From assembly GCA_050179135.1 (NCBI GenBank), contig JBFXFK010000095.1, positions 1 to 18,185 on the forward strand: 18,185 nucleotides of DNA, given 5' to 3'. Source of the DNA: UBA4064 sp050179135 (GTDB taxonomy: Bacteria; Desulfobacterota; Desulfobacteria; Desulfobacterales; Desulfatirhabdiaceae). Within the stretch, counting starts at the first letter, position 1; each line of letters opens with the position of its first letter. Made by a program: the position numbers and the translations under genes. A model generated the notes under the pieces. The model was not told the origin of the DNA, did no database searches, and saw nothing but the letters and a program-made list of their open reading frames with translations. Positions 14,530-18,185 of the stretch are shown here, piece after piece.

Positions 14530-16083
14530 TCATTCCAGACGCCGGATGCGTCCCTCCTCGATTGCCGTAATCACACCGCGGCGTCTGATGGTGTCAACCA
14601 CCAGTTCCCGCAGCGGCAGGCCTGTTTTGACAACCGGCCGGTTTGTAAAAACCGTGTAATTGTCGCCGCCCGTGGCCAGAAAATCGGTAATGGCCACCGT
14701 ATAAACGGTTTCGGGTTGCAGTGGCTGCCGGTTTTGTCCGGTACGGACATTCACTGCTGATCGCTCCCGTATCTCGAAAGTCAGGCCGGAGACCTGTAAA
14801 AAACCGCCGTCCTGATCCTCCTGTGACTTGCTGACCGATCGATGCAGGACCTGCATGATTTCCCTTCCGGTCAATTCCGTCACCATCAGTTCATTGGCAA
14901 AGGGAATGGTTTTGAAGATATCCTCAACCGTCACAGATCCCTGTTTGATGCTGGCGCGGATCGCTCCGGAATTGATCAGGGCGATTTGGGCGCCGGTATG
15001 GTCCACCATGATGTCGGCAACAAAATTGCCAAGTGCGGTCTCCCCGTAGCGAATCTGTTTCCGCTCACCATTCAGAAATGTACGCGCATGCCCGATCTCT
15101 TCCCTGAACCGGCTGTCCATTTGCCCGGAATACGCGGCGACAATGGCGGCTACCTTCGGGTCCGGTGTGATCCGGTCGGTGACGGGAATATAGGCGTAAT
15201 CCATCAGAACCGCCTTATGAGAAACGGGATCGATCTGAAAATCGACGCGTCCCAGGTAACGCCCTTTTTCAAGGGCCTGAAATATGGGAACATTGCCCAC
15301 CTTCTGGCAGGGCGATAACAAAAGATGCTCATGCCCGCCGATGATGGCGGCAAGGTCGGGGAGGGCTGTGGCAATCTCCCGGTCGATCGGGTGCCGGTTG
15401 TGGGAAAGCAGTACCACCGGCCCGGAAAACTGGTTTTGTTCATGAACCTGAAGAACGGCGGTTACCGGGTCGATGACCGCCAGTGTGGCCACATTGCTGG
15501 CCAGGGTGGTTGTCAGCAGTTCCCCGGTGGTAACGCCGACGATGGTAAGAGCCAGGTCGTCCTTTAAGGGAATCGTCAGAAGGGATTGGCAGATCTGCCT
15601 GTTACCATCTTTTTCCACAATGTTGGCGCTGAGGAAGGGGAATTTGGCCTGGTTCCGAAGGCGGTGAAAATTTTCGAGGCCAAAGTCAAATTCGTGATTG
15701 CCGACAGTCAATGCATCAACATCCATTGCGTTCAGGCATTCGATGTCCGGCAGACCCCGGAAGACCGTGGACATGGGGGTACCCTGAAGGATGTCGCCGG
15801 CCACCAGAACCAGTGTATGCGCCTGCCTGCGGCTGTTTTCTTCACGGATTTCATGGATCAGGGTGGCCATTCGGGCGATGCCGCCGACTTCCTGACGACC
15901 GTCTTCGCTTTTGATTTCAAACGGCATCAGATACCCGTGCAGATCGTTGAAAAAGAGAACAGTCACGGGAATTGGCGCCGGCGGGCCAATGTCTGCCGGG
16001 TTTCCGGCGCAGCCCGCCACCCAGGCAAGCAGCAGAAAAAGCCATAACATTCCGACAGTCTTCAAGGATCGTTTGATGTGCAT
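14530..16083 (-). CDS. Secreted 5'-nucleotidase / UDP-sugar hydrolase-type lipoprotein
   Basis: A 517-residue two-domain phosphoesterase that releases phosphate from nucleotides or nucleotide sugars outside the cytoplasm. The signal peptide is lipoprotein-like: KRSLK, a hydrophobic core (residues 9-21), then the lipobox VAGC with Cys25. The metallophosphoesterase domain has FFNDLHG (Asp47, His49), VAGD (Asp97), VGNHEFDFG (Asn129, His130), LLSHNR and IIGGHEH. The C-terminal nucleotidase domain has YGETALGNFVADIM, ALINSGAIRASI, a substrate-clamp-like VTVEDIFKTIPFANELM and YTVAITDFLATGGDNYT. GGAG eight bases upstream supports ATG 16083. It lies four bases downstream of the cysteine hydrolase gene, so they form an operon. 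The exact substrate is not determined. Confidence 0.93.
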   Translation of the reverse strand: MHIKRSLKTVGMLWLFLLLAWVAGCAGNPADIGPPAPIPVTVLFFNDLHGYLMPFEIKSEDGRQEVGGIARMATLIHEIREENSRRQAHTLVLVAGDILQGTPMSTVFRGLPDIECLNAMDVDALTVGNHEFDFGLENFHRLRNQAKFPFLSANIVEKDGNRQICQSLLTIPLKDDLALTIVGVTTGELLTTTLASNVATLAVIDPVTAVLQVHEQNQFSGPVVLLSHNRHPIDREIATALPDLAAIIGGHEHLLLSPCQKVGNVPIFQALEKGRYLGRVDFQIDPVSHKAVLMDYAYIPVTDRITPDPKVAAIVAAYSGQMDSRFREEIGHARTFLNGERKQIRYGETALGNFVADIMVDHTGAQIALINSGAIRASIKQGSVTVEDIFKTIPFANELMVTELTGREIMQVLHRSVSKSQEDQDGGFLQVSGLTFEIRERSAVNVRTGQNRQPLQPETVYTVAITDFLATGGDNYTVFTNRPVVKTGLPLRELVVDTIRRRGVITAIEEGRIRRLE

Positions 16084-16087
16084 GGTA

Positions 16088-16666
16088 TCAACTCCATATT
16101 GCAGACATATGTCTGTCCAGAATTGAAAGGAAACCGGTGGAATCCATTACCTGAAGCAGGGGATACAGAACCGACTTGCGGTAGGCATTGAGACAGTTGT
16201 CATGGATTTCCCGTTTGTACGCTGCGGACAGGTCTTCAAGGAGAATGGCCGAAAAATCATGGCTCAGGGCGTCCAGGGCCGTTGCCAGCACGCAAAAATG
16301 GGTATTGATGCCGCAGACGGCAACTGTGTCCAGATTCAGGGTGCGCAGGGTTTGGTCCAGGTCGGTTTTGAAAAAGGCACTGAATCGCCGTTTTTCAAGA
16401 ACGATGTCGCCTGATTCGGGCTCCAGCAAGGCAACCGGCCGAACACCGGTGGTTCCCCGAATGGCATGGGGTTTCATCCGGCTCCGGAACAGGAAATCGT
16501 TTTCCAGAAAACTGTCACAGGCAAAAATGACCGGAATTTCGCGTTTTCGGCACTGTTTCAAGAAATCCCGGACCCCGGGAATAATCCGGACCTCGTCCCG
16601 GGCCGGATCGGTGATGAATTCGTAGTTGCCTTCCAGCATATCGACAACAATGATGGCCGGTTTCAT
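16088..16666 (-). CDS. Cysteine hydrolase (isochorismatase/nicotinamidase superfamily)
   Basis: A 192-residue cytoplasmic alpha/beta hydrolase with the intact catalytic triad of the superfamily: Asp9 (IIVVDM), Lys92 (VLEKRRFSAF) and Cys125 (CGINTHFCV). The HAIRGT segment (from His67) is also typical. I chose ATG 16666 because GGAGG lies about five bases upstream; a start four codons earlier has no such signal. Members cleave amides or related bonds in nicotinamide, isochorismate, ureidoacrylate or other small molecules, and this sequence alone does not decide which. Pairing with a 5'-nucleotidase four bases downstream would fit a role in nucleotide or NAD salvage, but that is inference. Confidence 0.88.
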   Translation of the reverse strand: MKPAIIVVDMLEGNYEFITDPARDEVRIIPGVRDFLKQCRKREIPVIFACDSFLENDFLFRSRMKPHAIRGTTGVRPVALLEPESGDIVLEKRRFSAFFKTDLDQTLRTLNLDTVAVCGINTHFCVLATALDALSHDFSAILLEDLSAAYKREIHDNCLNAYRKSVLYPLLQVMDSTGFLSILDRHMSAIWS

Positions 16667-16743
16667 GTATGCCTCCATTTTTTCGGTTTTGTTCGGGCAA
16701 TGGAACAGGGGCCTCTCAATCCTGACTACGTTCGAGCCGGTAG

Positions 16744-16777
16744 GTCAGGGTGGCGCGGCTCTTTGCGGCTCCCTGAC
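16744..16777. repeat. REP-like imperfect palindrome
   Basis: GTCAGGG (16744-16750) pairs with CCCTGAC (16771-16777) around a 20-base GC-rich centre that contains GCGGCT twice. It lies in the 145-bp space between sfsA and the cysteine hydrolase gene. The left part resembles 7933-7956 in the repeat island. No transposase of the REP-associated type is in the window. Confidence 0.5.
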
Positions 16778-16797
16778 ATGATTTTAATGTTCAGGCA

Positions 16798-16812
16798 ATG
16801 GTGGAACACCAT
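16798..16812 (-). terminator. Short hairpin at the sfsA stop (weak terminator candidate)
   Basis: ATGGTG and CACCAT pair around three bases, starting at the last base of the sfsA stop codon. The stem is only six base pairs and is not followed by a T-tract on the minus strand, so its effect on transcription is doubtful. Confidence 0.2.
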
Positions 16813-17537
16813 CAATTTTTGAGAAGCGGCAACAAATGGGCAAGTCCTATGCCCTCAGGGGTTACCGTGGCCTGGTAGGGCCATACCGCGACACCTGCGT
16901 CGTGTGCCTCCCAAAACAGTGTGGAAAATTCCTTGTCGATGAAATCGGCAGGGGCAAAACATCCGGCATCGCATCTTTGTATCAGATAAAAACATGCGAC
17001 ATGGCACCCGCAGCGAGCCAGTTTTATAAGCTCCCGCAAATGCTTTTGGCCCCTTTGGGTCACTGCGTCCGGAAAGTATGCCACACCATCTTCCACAAGG
17101 GTGACGTTTTTCGCCTCGACCCAAAGCGTCCCTGTGGCGCCTGTCAAACGGGCGTCAAGACGGCTGGCGCCAAACCTGGCTTCGCTTTGGAAATGCGTGT
17201 AGGGTTCCAGTTCGGGAACCAGGGATAATTCCCATGCCTTTCGAAGCATCCGGTTGGGCGTGAGGGTGTTGACTCCCACCCACATATCACCGACACGGAT
17301 CAACTCAAGCGTATAGGGGAGGCGTCTCTTCGGCCCCTGCGCCGGCGAAATCAGCACCCGGGCGCCGGGCCGAAGCAGGCCGAGCATGGCGCCCGAGTTG
17401 TTGCAGTGTACCCAACATCTCTTCCCATTGGTTTCCACTTCCACCAGAAATCTCTTTTCCCGTCGCAAAAAATATCCTGTCAGACAGGATTCGGGAAATG
17501 TGATAACAGGATTGGCCGGTTTATTCGCCAGCATCAC
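16812..17537 (-). CDS. sfsA: SfsA, sugar fermentation stimulation protein family
   Basis: A 241-residue protein with the SfsA layout: an N-terminal OB-like domain containing HCNNSGAML (residues 44-52) and a C-terminal restriction-endonuclease-like domain. The PD-(D/E)XK-type residues are Asp128 (SRLDARL) and Glu141-x-Lys143 (WVEAKNVTL), followed by the family signature FPDAVTQRGQKHLREL (residues 155-170). SfsA was named from effects on maltose metabolism in E. coli; nucleic-acid binding and nuclease activity are proposed, and its role is unsettled. The start is GTG 17537, with GGGAG nine bases upstream; ATG 17534 is the alternative. The start overlaps the end of the upstream cytochrome b reading frame by 17 bp. 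Confidence 0.92.
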   Translation of the reverse strand: MMLANKPANPVITFPESCLTGYFLRREKRFLVEVETNGKRCWVHCNNSGAMLGLLRPGARVLISPAQGPKRRLPYTLELIRVGDMWVGVNTLTPNRMLRKAWELSLVPELEPYTHFQSEARFGASRLDARLTGATGTLWVEAKNVTLVEDGVAYFPDAVTQRGQKHLRELIKLARCGCHVACFYLIQRCDAGCFAPADFIDKEFSTLFWEAHDAGVAVWPYQATVTPEGIGLAHLLPLLKN

Positions 17538-18185
17538 CAGCTACTGCTCCCATCGTAAAGGTTAAGGAGGACATCAAATGGCTTTGATCATAATCCGGGG
17601 ATTCAATTCCGTCAACTCCGGGTTTTCTGCCAGGGGGAAGGCATGGGAAATCCGGCAGCCGGTTGCGGGACTGGTTTTCTGAGATAGCCAGATCGGGGTG
17701 GCGGCAAATGGAATCCATATGGATATCCGCCAAAGGCACATTCCCTGAAAACATGGCCTCGTTCATCGGAAAACTGGCGGGTCGGATATGCCCGATAAAA
17801 AAATGAACGATAAAAATATAAGACACCGCCAGAACCGCCTCTGCCCTGTGCAGAATAATGGCGATATTCAGCGACCAACCGGGAAGAAACCGACAGATTG
17901 GGATTGGATATATCAGCATCAATCCGGTAACCGCCAATAAGGGAAGCCCCCAGTAAACCGCCCAGTAGTCAAAATTTTCCCAGTATGCCCAGCGATCGAA
18001 TCGAGGCGGAGGACCCAGTCCGAAAAACCAGCGAATCCGTTTCCCTGTGTCTTTCAAATCGGTGAGGTTGGGGACCAGCGAGTCCGGGCCGAAGATACTC
18101 AAAAGCGGTGTGCGCCAGTTGATTCGGGTCAACAGGTAGGCGGTATGAATGACAAACCCCGCCATCATCAGGCCACCCACCCATA
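17521..18185 (-). CDS. Membrane cytochrome b (b561/formate dehydrogenase gamma-like), 5'-partial with atypical tail
   Basis: The frame is open to the window edge (first whole codon at 18183), so the N-terminal helices lie outside. The visible 220 residues contain transmembrane stretches near GGLMMAGFVIHTAYLL, YWAVYWGLPLLAVTGLMLIYP and LNIAIILHRAEAVLAVSYIFIVHFF. Haem-ligand-type histidines are in VIHTA, LHRAE and HFFIGHIRP. The GHIRPASFPMNEAMFSG segment is typical of membrane cytochromes b that link quinones to multihaem or dehydrogenase subunits in anaerobic respiration. After NVPLADI, about 66 residues do not look like the family; part of them is encoded by the 59-bp dispersed repeat (KPGVDGIESPDYDQSHL). 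The gene therefore seems to have lost its native 3' end and reads on to a stop inside the sfsA start region. Confidence 0.75.
   Translation of the reverse strand, partial: WVGGLMMAGFVIHTAYLLTRINWRTPLLSIFGPDSLVPNLTDLKDTGKRIRWFFGLGPPPRFDRWAYWENFDYWAVYWGLPLLAVTGLMLIYPIPICRFLPGWSLNIAIILHRAEAVLAVSYIFIVHFFIGHIRPASFPMNEAMFSGNVPLADIHMDSICRHPDLAISENQSRNRLPDFPCLPPGRKPGVDGIESPDYDQSHLMSSLTFTMGAVAGDAGE
17568..17626 (+). repeat. 59-bp dispersed repeat, copy 2
   Basis: This matches 7966-8024 on the opposite strand without gaps and with about eight differences. Here it lies within the 3' part of the cytochrome b reading frame (minus strand). On the plus strand it contains the start of a small frame with a strong ribosome-binding site. 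Confidence 0.75.
17578..17682 (+). CDS. Possible small ORF (34 aa) with perfect Shine-Dalgarno sequence
   Basis: TAAGGAGG at 17563-17570 stands seven bases before ATG 17578, an ideal translation start. The frame reads MALIIIRGFNSVNSGF and ends at TGA 17680-17682. It is antisense to the tail of the cytochrome b frame. The other repeat copy (8014 down to 7937) starts a similar frame, with a weaker ribosome-binding site at the same spacing. Against a real peptide, all codon differences between the copies are amino-acid changing. I recognise no family. Confidence 0.25.
   Translation: MALIIIRGFNSVNSGFSARGKAWEIRQPVAGLVF

Noticed and set aside
14519..14532. Hairpin TGACA-TCCC-TGTCA as terminator
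   Set aside because: The stem is only five base pairs, it includes the stop codon of the nucleotidase gene, and no T-tract follows.
14842..15318. 158-codon plus-strand frame inside the 5'-nucleotidase gene
   Set aside because: The minus-strand gene has a complete domain set and a lipobox, so this is its shadow.

Overview
This is a protein-dense bacterial stretch of mid-to-high GC. It looks like a scaffolded draft or metagenome-derived assembly, because two runs of exactly 100 Ns (1309-1408 and 4970-5069) interrupt genes. A strictly anaerobic, Desulfobacterota-like host is my best guess. It rests on the long form of urocanase, the tetrahydrofolate-dependent end of histidine breakdown, a low-potential-type membrane cytochrome b, and abundant small intergenic repeats. 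I cannot place the organism more precisely from sequence alone.

Left part (1-7845): the ends of two branched-chain-type ABC transporter ATPases (livG, livF) run into the first gap. Next comes a histidine-utilisation (hut) cluster. A HutC/GntR repressor is read leftward. Reading rightward are urocanase (hutU), a four-helix-bundle 'intervening sequence' protein gene, glutamate formiminotransferase (ftcD, 5' end lost in the second gap), imidazolonepropionase (hutI) and formiminotetrahydrofolate cyclodeaminase (fchA). Together these convert urocanate to imidazolonepropionate, formiminoglutamate, glutamate and a one-carbon unit on tetrahydrofolate. Histidine ammonia-lyase is not visible. A perfect 10-bp palindrome of the HutC type abuts a -35 hexamer in front of hutU.

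Middle (7846-14529): a 527-bp gene-poor island carries a fragment of an Rpn/YhgA-type nuclease gene, a degenerate REP-like sequence and one copy of a 59-bp dispersed repeat. It is followed by an AAA_14/DUF4143 ATPase and a tightly coupled YhaO-YhaN (SbcD/SbcC-like) pair, which ends at a 16-bp tandem repeat.

Right part (14530-18185), all leftward: a secreted 5'-nucleotidase-type lipoprotein, a cysteine hydrolase of the isochorismatase superfamily, SfsA, and the C-terminal part of a membrane cytochrome b cut by the window edge. The cytochrome's predicted tail reads through the second copy of the 59-bp repeat.

The most unusual structure is a set of 7-bp-periodic arrays of consensus GRCTGAA. They occur in opposite orientation on either side of the four-helix-bundle gene inside the hut operon. 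They recur as a gene-less inverted repeat (a 24-bp stem) between hutI and fchA, and once more, in one orientation, after the nucleotidase gene. This resembles a filled and an empty version of the same small insertion unit.
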